From Limisphaerales bacterium (lineage in GTDB: Bacteria; Verrucomicrobiota; Verrucomicrobiia; Limisphaerales; UBA11358): a stretch of DNA of 47,525 bases. Shown here in pieces: positions 17,335 through 26,383 of this stretch. The position numbers were made by a program, and so were the translations under genes. Below the pieces are notes generated by a model. It searched no databases, was not told the origin of the DNA, and saw only the letters and a program-made list of their open reading frames with translations. Position 1 is the first letter of the stretch, and the number at the start of each line of letters is the position of its first letter. The DNA lies in NCBI GenBank assembly GCA_003134375.1, contig PLAY01000060.1, forward strand, positions 6,773 through 54,297, given 5' to 3'.

Positions 17335-17942
17335 TTTTTGGCGGCTTCGTTCCAGTTGATCACGTTCCAGACCGCTTTCAGATAATCAGCGCGCTTGTTC
17401 TGGTATTTCAGATAGTAAGCATGTTCCCAGACGTCCACGCCGAGCAACGGCTTGCCTTCACAGCCGGCAATGGCCCTGCCCATGAGCGGATTGTCCTGGT
17501 TGGCGGTGGAGACGATTTCCAGTTTGCCGCCGTTCGAGACGAGCCAGGCCCAGCCGCTGCCGAACCGGCCGATGCCCGCCGCTTCAAACTTGGCCTGAAA
17601 ATCGGCGAACGAGCCGAACGCGGCCTTGATGGCGTCGCCGAGTTTGCCGGTGGGCGCGCCGCCAGCTTTGGGCGCGAGGATTTTCCAGAAGAACGAGTGG
17701 TTCCAATGGCCGCCGCCGTTGTTGCGCACCGGGCCGCGGATGTTGTCCGGCACGGAAGCGAGGTCCCTGATCAACGCTTCGAGCGGTTTGGCTTCCAGCA
17801 CGGCGTTGCCGGCGATGGCCTTGTTGAGATTGTCCACGTAAGCCTTGTGATGGCGGTCGTGATGGATTTCCATCGTCAACGCGTCAATGTGCGGTTCCAG
17901 TGCTTCCTTGGGATAGGGCAGGGGCGGTAGTTCGTGTGCCAT
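17328..17942 (-). CDS. sodA: Superoxide dismutase (Fe/Mn type)
   Basis: 204 residues, usual length; no signal peptide, so cytoplasmic. Converts superoxide to peroxide and oxygen. Metal ligands fit: His27 in [16 protein letters not shown], the His of [11 protein letters not shown], and Asp/His in [17 protein letters not shown]. The [10 protein letters not shown] and GSGWAWLV blocks occur in Mn and Fe forms; I lean to Mn or cambialistic, but the metal cannot be fixed by eye. The ATG at 17942 is the only sensible start. Confidence 0.95.
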   Translation of the reverse strand: MAHELPPLPYPKEALEPHIDALTMEIHHDRHHKAYVDNLNKAIAGNAVLEAKPLEALIRDLASVPDNIRGPVRNNGGGHWNHSFFWKILAPKAGGAPTGKLGDAIKAAFGSFADFQAKFEAAGIGRFGSGWAWLVSNGGKLEIVSTANQDNPLMGRAIAGCEGKPLLGVDVWEHAYYLKYQNKRADYLKAVWNVINWNEAAKNL

Positions 17943-18030
17943 AATTTTTAATCGTTTTGTTTCATTTAGTTAATACTTGAAATCAAGTTGCGCCACTAAC
18001 GATGGAAAATCAAGTGCGGATAAAATGAAA

Positions 18031-18246
18031 TTATTCAGGACTTTTCTCCTCGATCATTTTAACCCGTTTACCTGCGATTAATTTCTGTTGCCCAGCTGGA
18101 GTGAGGGCAATGACCTCACCGTTTAATTCGATTTCTTCTTCACCCGCTAGCAGTTTTTCTAAATTATTCCCAATAGCAATCGAAGCCTTTTTCAAATGAT
18201 CGTCGAGTTGTTCCGTGGAAATATCACGCTTCTTCCCGTCCAGAAT
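18031..18246 (-). CDS. Small ORF without an AUG start, downstream of a lipoprotein gene
   Basis: On the minus strand a frame runs from just after an in-frame TGA (18253-18255) to TAA at 18031, with no ATG, GTG or TTG at its beginning; ATT (18246) or CTG (18243) are the first plausible codons, directly at the stop of the upstream lipoprotein gene. The 70 or so residues look protein-like: DISTEQLDDHLKKASIAIG, then LEKLLAGEEEIELNGEVIAL and TPAGQQKLIAG, ending in MIEEKSPE. Its composition is AT-richer than its neighbours. It may be translated by coupling from a rare start codon, or be the tail of a broken gene. Function unknown. Confidence 0.45.
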   Translation of the reverse strand: MLDGKKRDISTEQLDDHLKKASIAIGNNLEKLLAGEEEIELNGEVIALTPAGQQKLIAGKRVKMIEEKSPE

Positions 18247-18866
18247 TATTTTTCAATGTAGGGTGTATTCCAGCGCGGATCCTTGTGCAGGGTGCCTTTC
18301 TCCTTCACTTCGCGCATGATGTCGAACACTTGGCTCCAGTCCAGTTGAAGCGTGGTTTTATCCGGCCAGTCCCTTTCTTGCGTCCAAAACTCCAGTTGCA
18401 ACTCCAACTGGCCGTTCTTTTCCTCCGGAGACACCATGCTGAACCGGTCCAAAGCCTTCGCGAAATCTTTACCCGATTTTTTTGACCACTGCCACAACAC
18501 TTCATCGGTAATGTCCAGCGGCAGGGCGGGTGACCGCACCGCAAACAGTCGTGGCTTGGTGCCCCGGGGGGTGTCCGCGTCCGGTGACAGATAGGCCTTG
18601 TCGCCCACAAAGATCGCCACGTCACCTTTGACGACTTCGCCAACGCCGTACAAGGAAGGCCAAATCAGGGTGATTTTGCCATCGGGTGCGCGGTATTGAA
18701 ATGAAACCCGCGCGTCGGCGGGGTCCGGCGAGGATCGGTTCGGGTGGCCTTTTTCTTCATAACCACCGCCCAAGGGCGCGACCGGGTTGGGAGTCATGCA
18801 GCCGGCCAAACCGGCGTACAGCATCACCAGTAAAAAACGGATGATCAGATTTTTAATCGGTTTCAT
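18246..18866 (-). CDS. Lipoprotein of unknown function
   Basis: 206 residues from ATG 18866 (MKPIKNLIIRFLLVMLYAGL); ATG 18881 is five codons upstream. The lipobox is GLAGC. The mature part has a Pro/Gly-rich linker and a mixed alpha/beta domain (VSFQYRAPDGKITLIWPSLYG, GDVAIFVGDKAYL, then TTLQLDWSQVFDIMREVKEKG). I do not recognise the family. The small ORF without AUG follows its stop directly, so both may be on one transcript. Confidence 0.75.
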   Translation of the reverse strand: MKPIKNLIIRFLLVMLYAGLAGCMTPNPVAPLGGGYEEKGHPNRSSPDPADARVSFQYRAPDGKITLIWPSLYGVGEVVKGDVAIFVGDKAYLSPDADTPRGTKPRLFAVRSPALPLDITDEVLWQWSKKSGKDFAKALDRFSMVSPEEKNGQLELQLEFWTQERDWPDKTTLQLDWSQVFDIMREVKEKGTLHKDPRWNTPYIEK

Positions 18867-18907
18867 AGATATGTTGGTCATCGTTACGCCAGCCGATCCT
18901 TAAATTT

Positions 18908-18962
18908 GATGTAGTGTCGAGCCCGCGGCTCGATTTGTTCGGCGCGCGCCGACTCTACACCC
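18908..18962. repeat. Palindromic intergenic element
   Basis: TCGAGCCCGCGGCTCGA is a perfect palindrome and GTAGTGTCG at the left faces CGACTCTACAC at the right. It sits between the lipoprotein gene and hisH; it could end hisH transcription but has no T-tract. Confidence 0.6.
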
Positions 18963-18973
18963 CAATCAGAACG

Positions 18974-19597
18974 CTATTTGGCTGCCAGTTCCACAAAATT
19001 CTTCAGCAATTGCAAGCCGACCTTCTGGCTTTTTTCCGGGTGAAATTGCGTGGCGAAAACATTGTCGCGCCAGACGGACGATGCAAAGGTGTCGCCGTAA
19101 TCCGTTTGCGTGGCGACGATGCCTGCATCCACCGGTTGCGGATAAAAGCTGTGGACGAAATAAACGTAACTGCCATTGGCCACACCTCGAAACAGCGGGC
19201 AATCCGGTTTCACAATTTCAAGTTGGTTCCAGCCAATCTGCGGAATTTTCAGTCCATGCTTTTCCGAAAAGCGGACAACTTTGCCTTTGAAAATGCCGAG
19301 TCCGGCGGCGCAGGAGTCGAACTCCTCGCTTTTTTCAAACAGCGCCTGGTAGCCGACGCAGATGCCGAGGAACGGTTTGCCGGATTTGATGAATTCGCGT
19401 GCGGCTTCGAGCAGTTCCTGTTTGCGCAGGGCATTGATGCAATCGTCGAACGCGCCGACGCCGGGCAGCACCATCGCCCCCGCATCGCCGATTTCAGCTG
19501 GTCGCTGTATGATGCACACGTCCGCGCCAACCTTGAGCAGCGCCTTGTGGACGCTGCGCAGGTTGCCGGAGCCGTAGTCGAGCAGGGCAATCATCAC
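18974..19597 (-). CDS. hisH: Imidazole glycerol phosphate synthase glutaminase subunit
   Basis: 207 residues. Supplies ammonia to HisF for imidazole glycerol phosphate and AICAR in histidine synthesis. Typical start MIALLDYGSGNLRSV, oxyanion region MVLPGVGAFDDC, nucleophile Cys in FLGICVGYQALFE, and the His/Glu pair in ATQFHPEKSQ. The second codon is also ATG (19594). It is not with other his genes here, which is common in genomes without a compact his operon. Confidence 0.93.
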   Translation of the reverse strand: MMIALLDYGSGNLRSVHKALLKVGADVCIIQRPAEIGDAGAMVLPGVGAFDDCINALRKQELLEAAREFIKSGKPFLGICVGYQALFEKSEEFDSCAAGLGIFKGKVVRFSEKHGLKIPQIGWNQLEIVKPDCPLFRGVANGSYVYFVHSFYPQPVDAGIVATQTDYGDTFASSVWRDNVFATQFHPEKSQKVGLQLLKNFVELAAK

Positions 19598-19691
19598 GGT
19601 TCAATTTAGCCACAGATGAACACAGATGAAATACCGATTTTTCGGCAAATAGACTTTTGCTCGAAATTGTTCCGTGCTATTTCAACACGCG

Positions 19692-21350
19692 ATGAATAAC
19701 TCACCGGCAACCACGACCGAGACGGTGCGCGCTTCGTGGTTCCGGCTTTGGCCTTGGCTGGTGGTTGTGCTCGTGCTTCTGTTTGTCGGCTTCATCCGCG
19801 TGCGTCTTTTGGAAATACCGCTGGAGCGTGACGAGGGAGAATACGCCTACGCGGGTCAACTAATCCTGCAAGGGATTCCCCCCTACGAACTGGCCTATAA
19901 CATGAAGCTGCCGGGGACCTTCTTCGCCTACGCCCTCGGCATGGCGGTGTTCGGGCAGACCGCCCGCGGGGTGCATTTGACGCTGCTGTTGGCAAACAGC
20001 CTTACGCTGGTTCTTATTTTTTTGCTGGCACGAAAACTTTTTGGCGCGACCGCCGGTTTGGTGGCGTGTGCCGGATATGGAATCATGTCGCTGAGTCCGG
20101 CGGTGTGCGGCACGGCGGCTCATGCAAACCATTTTGTAGTTTTGTTCGCAGTACCAGCGACATTACTTTTATGGCAGGCCGGAGAATCCAAACGGTTGGC
20201 GCCCCTATTTTTCAGCGGGTTGCTTTACGGGCTGGCATTTTTGATGAAGCAACAGGGAATCTGGTTCTGCCTGTTTGGGTGGGCCGGTCTTGTCTGGCAG
20301 GTCATTCCTCCCAAAGCCGTCTCCCGGCTTCCATTCGCCAAAGCGGCCTCCACTTTTGGAGTGGGAATGGTTTTGCCCTTGGGTTTGACCTGCCTTTATC
20401 TGGCGGCCACCGGGGTATTTGCCCAATTCTGGTTTTGGGCCTTTGGCTATGCCCGCTATTACGTCATGTCTGACGATTTCGGGTTGGGCTGGCAGTATCT
20501 TGTCCAGCACCTGGAGGGAACTGCCCGGGTTTCGGCTGGATTCTGGCTTCTTGCCATCATGGCCCTGCCATTGGCCTTGCGTGATCGGGAACTCCGCCGG
20601 AGCGCGGGCTTCGCGGCGTTTTTCTGGGTTTGTTCATTTCTCGGCACGACCACCGGATTCATTTTCCGGGAACATTATTTCATCCTTGTTCTGCCCGCGT
20701 TTGCCATGTGGGTTGGGCTGGCGGTCGGTTCCTGGCGGCAGGTTTTCCAGTCTGCAACCCTGAAAGCCATGCCATTGATTTTATTCGTTGCCATTCTGGG
20801 TTGGAATGTCTGGGCCCAAAAGGAACTGTTTTTCCGGCTGTCTCCGGTCCAGGCCAGCCAGACCATTTATCCGGGCAATCCCTTCGTGGAATCCCTGGTG
20901 GTCGCCGAATACGTTCGCGAACATTCCTCCCCGTCGGACCGGCTGGCGGTCCTCGGCTCGGAGCCGGAAATTTATTTTCTGGCGCAACGGCATTCAGCCA
21001 CCGGTTACATTTACACTTATCCGCTCATGGAGTTGCAGCCTTACGCCGTGAAGATGCAACAAGAGATGATCAGTGAAATTGAATCCAACCAGCCGGCCTA
21101 CCTGGTGCTGGTCATGTATAAAACTTCGTGGCTGATACGCCACGCCTCGGACGTAACCATCCTCCACTGGTTTGACGCCTATACCAGGGCGTTCTACGAG
21201 CGGGTGGGAGTGGTTGGTGTGCGCCCAACCGGGGAAACCGTCAGGGTTTGGGATGCTGGGGCCTTTAATTTTCGCGATCCGCTCGACCAGTTCATCATGA
21301 TTTACCGGCGCCGGCCAGATCTGGCGACGGGTCCGCACCACCCGAACTAG
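19692..21350 (+). CDS. Membrane glycosyltransferase, ArnT/PMT-like family 39
   Basis: 552 residues from ATG 19692 (GTG 19674 is an upstream alternative). About ten to eleven membrane segments from residue 18 to 370. The first periplasmic loop carries the family's acidic motif (LEIPLERDEGEYAYAGQLI), followed by GTFFAYALGMAVFGQT, as in PMT_2-type dolichyl/undecaprenyl-phosphate-sugar transferases of GT-C fold. The C-terminal 150 residues form a soluble domain (SDRLAVLGSEPEIYFLAQ). Substrate unknown; such proteins often modify lipids or surface glycans. Confidence 0.85.
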   Translation: MNNSPATTTETVRASWFRLWPWLVVVLVLLFVGFIRVRLLEIPLERDEGEYAYAGQLILQGIPPYELAYNMKLPGTFFAYALGMAVFGQTARGVHLTLLLANSLTLVLIFLLARKLFGATAGLVACAGYGIMSLSPAVCGTAAHANHFVVLFAVPATLLLWQAGESKRLAPLFFSGLLYGLAFLMKQQGIWFCLFGWAGLVWQVIPPKAVSRLPFAKAASTFGVGMVLPLGLTCLYLAATGVFAQFWFWAFGYARYYVMSDDFGLGWQYLVQHLEGTARVSAGFWLLAIMALPLALRDRELRRSAGFAAFFWVCSFLGTTTGFIFREHYFILVLPAFAMWVGLAVGSWRQVFQSATLKAMPLILFVAILGWNVWAQKELFFRLSPVQASQTIYPGNPFVESLVVAEYVREHSSPSDRLAVLGSEPEIYFLAQRHSATGYIYTYPLMELQPYAVKMQQEMISEIESNQPAYLVLVMYKTSWLIRHASDVTILHWFDAYTRAFYERVGVVGVRPTGETVRVWDAGAFNFRDPLDQFIMIYRRRPDLATGPHHPN

Positions 21351-22477
21351 CCAGCAGCACCGTGCAATCCCCGCTCCGTCTTCAACCGCAACTGACCGCA
21401 CGCGGCGTCAATGTCGTGGCCTTTTTCACGGCGCAAGGTGGCGACAACTTTTTGCTTTTCCAGCGCGGCGAGAAATTTTTCCTGGGTTTCCTCGTCCGGG
21501 CGTTCCCACGGCAGACCCTCGACTTTGTTGTAAGGAATCAGGTTCACCTTTGCGAAAAGTTTGCGCGCAAGCGCGGCGAGCGGCCTGACTTGCTCAATCG
21601 AATCGTTCACTCCGGCGATCAAAATATACTCGAATGTGAGCATCCGGCCCTTTTGTCCCTGGTAATGCTCGCACGCCGCGACCAGCTCCTTGAGCGGATA
21701 CTTGCGGTTCACCGGCATGATTTTGTTGCGCACTTCGTCGGTGGCGCCATGCAGCGATATCGCGAGGCGAAATTGCAACGGTTCATCCGCCAGCCTGCGA
21801 ATCTGCGGCGCGAGGCCGCTGGTGGAAATGGTGATCTTGCGGGCGCCGATGCCGCCGCCCCACGGCGCATTCAAAATGCGCAACGCCTGGAGCAGGTGGT
21901 CATAATTCGCCAGCGGCTCGCCCATGCCCATGACCACCAGATTGTCCACAGTCCGTAGTCCACAGTCCCCAGTTGGTGGTTGTGCTGCGGATGACTGACT
22001 GCGGACTGTGGACTGTGGACCAAGTCTTTCGACTGCCATGACCTGCTCCACGATTTCGTCCGGCGTCAAATTGCGTTTCCAGCCGTCAAGGCCGCTGGCG
22101 CAAAATTTGCAGCCGTAGGCGCAGCCGACCTGGGTGGAGACACAGAGTGTGTGACGGTCGCTCGCTTCGCCATAAAGCGCTGGATTGGCGGGGATCAAAA
22201 CACTTTCAATAAGCGCATGGTCGTGCAGCCGCCAGAGAAATTTCTGTGTGGTGTCGGGCGCGCCCTGTTTGCGGAGGAGTTCGAGTGTTTGGAGCGAAAA
22301 GTTCTCCTGCAATTTTTCGCGGAGCGGCTTGGGCAGGTTTGTCATCGCTTCCCAACTTGTGACGCGATGGACATAAAGCCATTCGAGCAACTGGGCCACG
22401 CGATACTTGGGCTGCTGCCAGGCGGCGAACTGCGTTTCCAGTTCCTCGCGCGTCAGCGATTTGATGTCCTGCAACAC
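21347..22477 (-). CDS. rlmN: 23S rRNA/tRNA adenine-C2 methyltransferase RlmN, with a repeat-derived insert
   Basis: 376 residues. Radical-SAM enzyme methylating A2503 of 23S rRNA and A37 of some tRNAs. The cluster motif is CAYGCKFCASG preceded by VSTQVG; SAM-contact VVMGMGEPLANYD and ISTSGLAPQIRRLA follow; the C-terminal Cys lies in IDAACGQLR. Between VERLG and LVVMGMGEPL, where relatives have a short linker, about 25 residues (including STVRSQSSAAQPPTGD) are encoded by an inverted repeat (21944-22020). All catalytic motifs are intact, so the enzyme is probably active. The stop overlaps the end of the convergent glycosyltransferase gene by four bases. Confidence 0.93.
   Translation of the reverse strand: MLQDIKSLTREELETQFAAWQQPKYRVAQLLEWLYVHRVTSWEAMTNLPKPLREKLQENFSLQTLELLRKQGAPDTTQKFLWRLHDHALIESVLIPANPALYGEASDRHTLCVSTQVGCAYGCKFCASGLDGWKRNLTPDEIVEQVMAVERLGPQSTVRSQSSAAQPPTGDCGLRTVDNLVVMGMGEPLANYDHLLQALRILNAPWGGGIGARKITISTSGLAPQIRRLADEPLQFRLAISLHGATDEVRNKIMPVNRKYPLKELVAACEHYQGQKGRMLTFEYILIAGVNDSIEQVRPLAALARKLFAKVNLIPYNKVEGLPWERPDEETQEKFLAALEKQKVVATLRREKGHDIDAACGQLRLKTERGLHGAAG
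21944..22020. repeat. Inverted repeat inside rlmN
   Basis: TCCACAGTCCGTAGTCCACAG on the left faces CTGCGGACTGTGGACTGTGGA on the right with a loop near 21980-21998. The arms pair over about 20 bases. The frame of rlmN continues unbroken through it. Confidence 0.8.
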
Positions 22478-22693
22478 GCCTGCAACTTAACCGGCGCGGG
22501 ACAGGAAACCAAGAAATTGCGTGCCAGCCCCGATTGATGGAATGCAAATCGAATGCAAAATCGAGGTTGCAGTTTAAGTGGTTGGTGTTAATAGTAAACC
22601 TGTGTCACGAAACGGCCAGGTTGTCAGCCGGCCGCGTATTACCGCGCGGTCTTTAAAAGTTTGCCACCCGTCATCCCTTGAAAGTATTCAGTC

Positions 22694-23629
22694 ATGAAAA
22701 ATTCCAGCATAAAACGCCACGGACTTAATCGCCGTCAGTTTATCCATTCTTCCGCCCTCCTGGCCGGCACCGCGCTGCTGTCGCCGTGGGCGCTTTCCAG
22801 TGTCCGCGCCGCCGGCGCTCCCGCCGGCAAACGCACCGCCGTGGACCAGGTGACGCTGGGCAAAACCGGCATCAAGCTCAGCCGGCTGGGCATTGGAACT
22901 GGAAGCAACAACGGAAGCGAGCAAACTGCCCTTGGCCGGGAGGGTTTCACCAAACTCATCCACCACGGCTACGATCAGGGCATCACTTACATTGACACTT
23001 CGGAATCATACCGCACTTTTGAGTGGATCAGTGACGCGGTCAAAGGATTGCCGCGCGAAAAACTTTTTATTCAGTCCAAGATGGAAGACAAACCGTCTGA
23101 CGTGCTGGCCGTGATTGACCACCACCGCAAGGTGTTCAACACGGACTACATTGACAGCCTGCTGGTTCATTGCATGACGAGAGGCCAATGGACCGACGAA
23201 TGGAAGCGCATCATGGATGGTTTCAACGAGGCCAGGGAGAAGAAATGGATTCGCGCGAAGGGCGTTTCCTGCCATTCGCTGCCCGCGTTGCGCGCCACCG
23301 CCGCCAGCGATTGGGCCGAGGTGCTCCTGGCGCGCGTGAATCCCCAGGGCATCTACACCGATGGCGAGGTGGCGGACTGGAGCAGCAACATCCATCACGA
23401 CATCGCACCGGTGATGCAGGAGATCAAAACGATGCACGCGAAGGGCGTCGGCGTGATTGGCATGAAAATCTTCGGCGCCGGTACTTTCAACGACCCGGCC
23501 GAGCGGGAAAAATCCATCCGCTTTGTGATGGCCTGCAAGGACATTGACGCCGTGGTCATTGGCTTTACCAGCACAAAACAAATTGACGAAGCGATTGAAC
23601 GGATGAACCGCGCGCTCGCCGAAGTTTGA
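22694..23629 (+). CDS. Tat-exported aldo/keto reductase
   Basis: 311 residues. The N-terminus holds a twin-arginine signal (NRRQFIHSSALLAG, hydrophobic run, cleavage probably after VRA-A). The reductase barrel starts at VTLGKTGIKLSRLGIGTG. Catalytic tetrad by family position: Asp and Tyr in YIDTSESYRTF, Lys in FIQSKMED and His in LLVHCMTRG. VIGMKIFGAG and the C-terminal VVIGFTSTKQIDEAI are usual. Export of an NADPH-type enzyme is odd, but Tat-targeted relatives are widespread in Planctomycetes and Verrucomicrobia. The substrate is unknown. Confidence 0.9.
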   Translation: MKNSSIKRHGLNRRQFIHSSALLAGTALLSPWALSSVRAAGAPAGKRTAVDQVTLGKTGIKLSRLGIGTGSNNGSEQTALGREGFTKLIHHGYDQGITYIDTSESYRTFEWISDAVKGLPREKLFIQSKMEDKPSDVLAVIDHHRKVFNTDYIDSLLVHCMTRGQWTDEWKRIMDGFNEAREKKWIRAKGVSCHSLPALRATAASDWAEVLLARVNPQGIYTDGEVADWSSNIHHDIAPVMQEIKTMHAKGVGVIGMKIFGAGTFNDPAEREKSIRFVMACKDIDAVVIGFTSTKQIDEAIERMNRALAEV

Positions 23630-23656
23630 CGTGTCCAAAGCGCCGGTTGTGGCGGC

Positions 23657-23855
23657 TCAATACGCCAACAATTCCAATTGGCGCTGACCATTATTGACCC
23701 GTTGCCAGTGGCCATTGCGCTGGATGACCAGATGATGGCAAGGATGCGCCTTTCCCCCGGCTTATCGTTGACGGACAACAGTTGAAACTTGGCCCGATCT
23801 TTAATCTCTGAAGCGGTGCGCGGCATCAAGGCGAACGCCACGTTTTTGTTAAAAT
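23657..23855 (-). pseudogene. Decayed duplicate of the C-terminus of the M23 peptidase
   Basis: The minus strand encodes [13 protein letters not shown] then FQLLSVN, matching [13 protein letters not shown] and FQLLSVN near the end of the peptidase at 24785-25816. After a one-base frame change the match continues (HPCHHLVIQRNGHWQ and QLELLAY with stop, against [15 protein letters not shown] and ELEMLTY with stop). Only this tail of about 60 codons is present, cut off at the pseudopilin stop. It is a partial duplication, now frameshifted. Confidence 0.75.
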
Positions 23856-23865
23856 TCAGCAGGTG

Positions 23866-24711
23866 TTAATTGAAGTTTTGGCGAAAGCCGGCTTCCAACC
23901 GGTTGTAATCGTCCCATTCATCGGCCGCGACGGGTTGCATCGAGCCGCGCGGGACAGTGACCATTTTTGGCGTTTTCCACTTCCAATGTTCAACGTGACC
24001 GTCGGCAAAAGACAGGTTGCACCCCTGATTGTGCCGATTGCCGGGGATGTCAAACCAATATCCATCGTAATACCAATCCAATTCAGTGGGAATGCCAAAC
24101 ATCGTGTCAATAATCTCATCCTCATGCACGTCGAGGAAAACAATCAGCCCGGTCGGCGGCGGATTTTTAATTTCGGTGGATTTGGTGTAATGCGGGGTGT
24201 ACTGAGAAATTTGCCCAACGTAGCTCAGGCCATTGACCGACTGGCTCAGGTTGTAACTGCGCCAGCGCGTCTGGCCCAAGTTTGTGCCGGTGTGGGTTTG
24301 GACGGTTGATTGGTCGGCGGGGCAATGATAAATCGCAACCGAAGCATTATATTGGAAGAGCAGCCCATTTTGGATGCCCGCTGGATCCACATCAAATGGG
24401 GCCACATTGGTGCACCAGGAAGGTCCGTCGTTGCCAGGAACGGGCTGGTCGGTGGTAATGTCATAGACAAAATTATTCGGCGGCATGAAATCATCATTGT
24501 CGCCGACGTAAAGCTGGAAGCACAATTGCAGTTGTTTGAGATTGTTCAGGCATGCGATGCTCAATGCCCGGCCTTTGGCTTGGGACAAAACCGGCAATAA
24601 CATCGCGGCCAGGATGGCAATGATGGCGATGACCACCAGCAATTCGATGAGCGTAAACGCCCTGGGGAGGCCACCGGAGGGCCGACAACGATTGGTGATG
24701 CTGACGCGCAT
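23866..24711 (-). CDS. Type II secretion-like pseudopilin with H-X9-DG motif
   Basis: 281 residues. A prepilin cleavage/methylation signal ([20 protein letters not shown]) is preceded by a basic leader; the long hydrophobic helix follows. The C-terminal motif [17 protein letters not shown] is the H-X9-DG type frequent in Planctomycetes, Verrucomicrobia and Lentisphaerae, where dozens of copies per genome occur. Function unknown; presumably exported and assembled like a pseudopilin. The stop abuts the decayed peptidase fragment. Confidence 0.9.
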   Translation of the reverse strand: MRVSITNRCRPSGGLPRAFTLIELLVVIAIIAILAAMLLPVLSQAKGRALSIACLNNLKQLQLCFQLYVGDNDDFMPPNNFVYDITTDQPVPGNDGPSWCTNVAPFDVDPAGIQNGLLFQYNASVAIYHCPADQSTVQTHTGTNLGQTRWRSYNLSQSVNGLSYVGQISQYTPHYTKSTEIKNPPPTGLIVFLDVHEDEIIDTMFGIPTELDWYYDGYWFDIPGNRHNQGCNLSFADGHVEHWKWKTPKMVTVPRGSMQPVAADEWDDYNRLEAGFRQNFN

Positions 24712-24784
24712 GATTCGGAACGGGACAATAAAAAATACTCGTTGCCGGACAATCCGCCACCGGAATTTTAGGCCATCAATCGCC

Positions 24785-25816
24785 TCAATAGGTCAGCATC
24801 TCAAGTTCGCGGATGCCGGTGTCGGTCAATTGCCAGCGGCCACCGCGCCGAACCACCAAGTGGCGGCAGGGATTGGCCTTTTCCTCATCCTCATTGACCG
24901 AAAGGAGTTGGAACCGGCCTTCGCCGTGGATTTCCGAGGCGGCGCGCGGCATCAGCGCGAATGCGACGCAATTGTAATTCAGCGCGATTTCATAGCCTGC
25001 GACGCCCTCTTTTTGGGCGATGGGATTGGGCAGGACCAGCATCGGGTAACGTTTCAGGTAGTGAAAATTCGTCGAGCGCACCAGCACGCGGCAAAGCTCG
25101 GTCTGGCCGCGGATAAAATTCAGCAGGCTGAATTTGGCGGCGGGGTTGTGTTCGGCGAGCAGAATTTCGCGCGCATCGAGGCCGTTGAGGTTCTGCCCGT
25201 TCCAGATGCCGTGGTCGTTGCGCTGTTTGGGAAAGGTTTGTTTATACCAACCGGCAAAGCCCTCGTTGACGAATACGTTCAATTCGAAATGCACATGAGC
25301 GCGGTCCTTGGTGATGGTTTCGCCGGTGTTCGACGTGCGTCCCATCGTGGCGATGACTTCGCCGGCCTTGACCTGTTTGCCGACGGCGAGGCCGGGCTGG
25401 ATTTCACTCAGATGCGCGTAGAGCGAATAAATCTCGATGCCTTCAATGACGTGACGGATGACGATGTATTTGCCGTAATTCGACAGCGCCGGCCTGGTGC
25501 TGAAATAAACCACCGTGCCATCGGCGGTGGCCATGACGGGATCGGTCGGCTCGCCGTGCCGGCCGCGCTGGAGGCAGCGGATGTCGATCCCCTCGTGCAT
25601 TTGCCGGCCATCGGTGCGCACGCAGCCGAAACTGCCGGTCGTCCACGGTTTGTCCGGCGCGGTTGGGGCAAAGAATTTCAGTTCGTCGCCCATTTCATAC
25701 AACGCGTGATTGGCGGTGGGGAATTGGAACGGCGATTGCGCAAAAAGGCTGGCGCCAAATCCCAGGGACAGCGCGGCAGCGGAAAAAATGGCGCGGTCAA
25801 CAACGGGGAAAATCAT
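24785..25816 (-). CDS. M23/LytM-family metallopeptidase
   Basis: 343 residues with an N-terminal signal peptide ([18 protein letters not shown]). The LytM domain spans residues about 55-190: zinc ligands in MHEGIDI (His and Asp) and HVHFE, with the family's ATADGTVV and YGKYIVIRH strands and the SLYAHLSEI loop. Such enzymes cut peptide cross-links in peptidoglycan. The last 150 residues are a separate domain of unknown role, and its tail is duplicated at 23657-23855. The start ATG overlaps the stop of the upstream lipoprotein gene by four bases (ATGA), implying coupling. Confidence 0.88.
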   Translation of the reverse strand: MIFPVVDRAIFSAAALSLGFGASLFAQSPFQFPTANHALYEMGDELKFFAPTAPDKPWTTGSFGCVRTDGRQMHEGIDIRCLQRGRHGEPTDPVMATADGTVVYFSTRPALSNYGKYIVIRHVIEGIEIYSLYAHLSEIQPGLAVGKQVKAGEVIATMGRTSNTGETITKDRAHVHFELNVFVNEGFAGWYKQTFPKQRNDHGIWNGQNLNGLDAREILLAEHNPAAKFSLLNFIRGQTELCRVLVRSTNFHYLKRYPMLVLPNPIAQKEGVAGYEIALNYNCVAFALMPRAASEIHGEGRFQLLSVNEDEEKANPCRHLVVRRGGRWQLTDTGIRELEMLTY

Positions 25817-26337
25817 TTGAGCATTTTTTTGTGGTTTTCCTTCGCGACGTTGCTGAGACCGAGCGCAAGTTGATCAGCCTCCTCGCGCGAGCAGTCGGGC
25901 GTGAACGCCAGCGTGCCGTTGCTGATGCGGCGGCCGATGATGGGATCGGCAAGCCAGCGGCCATCGCTGATTTTTTTGCCCCATTGGCCGAAGATGACGA
26001 AATGAGCTCCGGGATTGGCGGCGGAATATTGTTCGAGCAGCCAGGTGCCGTTTTCGTCAAATTTGATCTCGAGGGCAAAACCGCCCATTGCATCGATGAC
26101 TTTGGCTCTGACGATGTTGTCTTCCGACAAAATCGGTTCGCGTTTGATGGTGACGAGCACAGGATTGGAGCGCAGCACGGAAATGTTCTGGCTCGTGCCG
26201 GTGAGGTCGGGACTCACCTCAATATGCACGCGCAGGGCGGCGTTTGATGTTTTCTTGCCGGTCTGGCAGCCGCAGGCCAGTCCGAGCAGGACGGCCAGCG
26301 CCAAATAGATGTTGAATCGTCGCGCCAAAACTTTCAT
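25813..26337 (-). CDS. Lipoprotein resembling a stand-alone SecD P1 head domain
   Basis: 174 residues from ATG 26337, giving a signal with lipobox LACGC; the longer frame to 26403 lacks a start signal. After residue 40 the sequence follows the SecDF P1-head pattern: ALEIKFDENGTWLLEQYS, then GAHFVIFGQWGKKISDGRW, ADPIIGRRISNGTLAFT and CSREEADQLALGLSNVAKE, comparable with the LT-x-EGA-F and DG-x-x-SAPVI ... G-F-x-x-EEA-x-x-LA blocks of SecD. In SecD this head binds exported protein; here it is anchored alone, without the membrane channel. It is coupled to the M23 peptidase gene. The similarity is by eye. Confidence 0.75.
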   Translation of the reverse strand: MKVLARRFNIYLALAVLLGLACGCQTGKKTSNAALRVHIEVSPDLTGTSQNISVLRSNPVLVTIKREPILSEDNIVRAKVIDAMGGFALEIKFDENGTWLLEQYSAANPGAHFVIFGQWGKKISDGRWLADPIIGRRISNGTLAFTPDCSREEADQLALGLSNVAKENHKKMLK

Positions 26338-26383
26338 AGTGGGCCTCACAAAACCGCAATGCGCGAACAAAGTAAAGACACTT

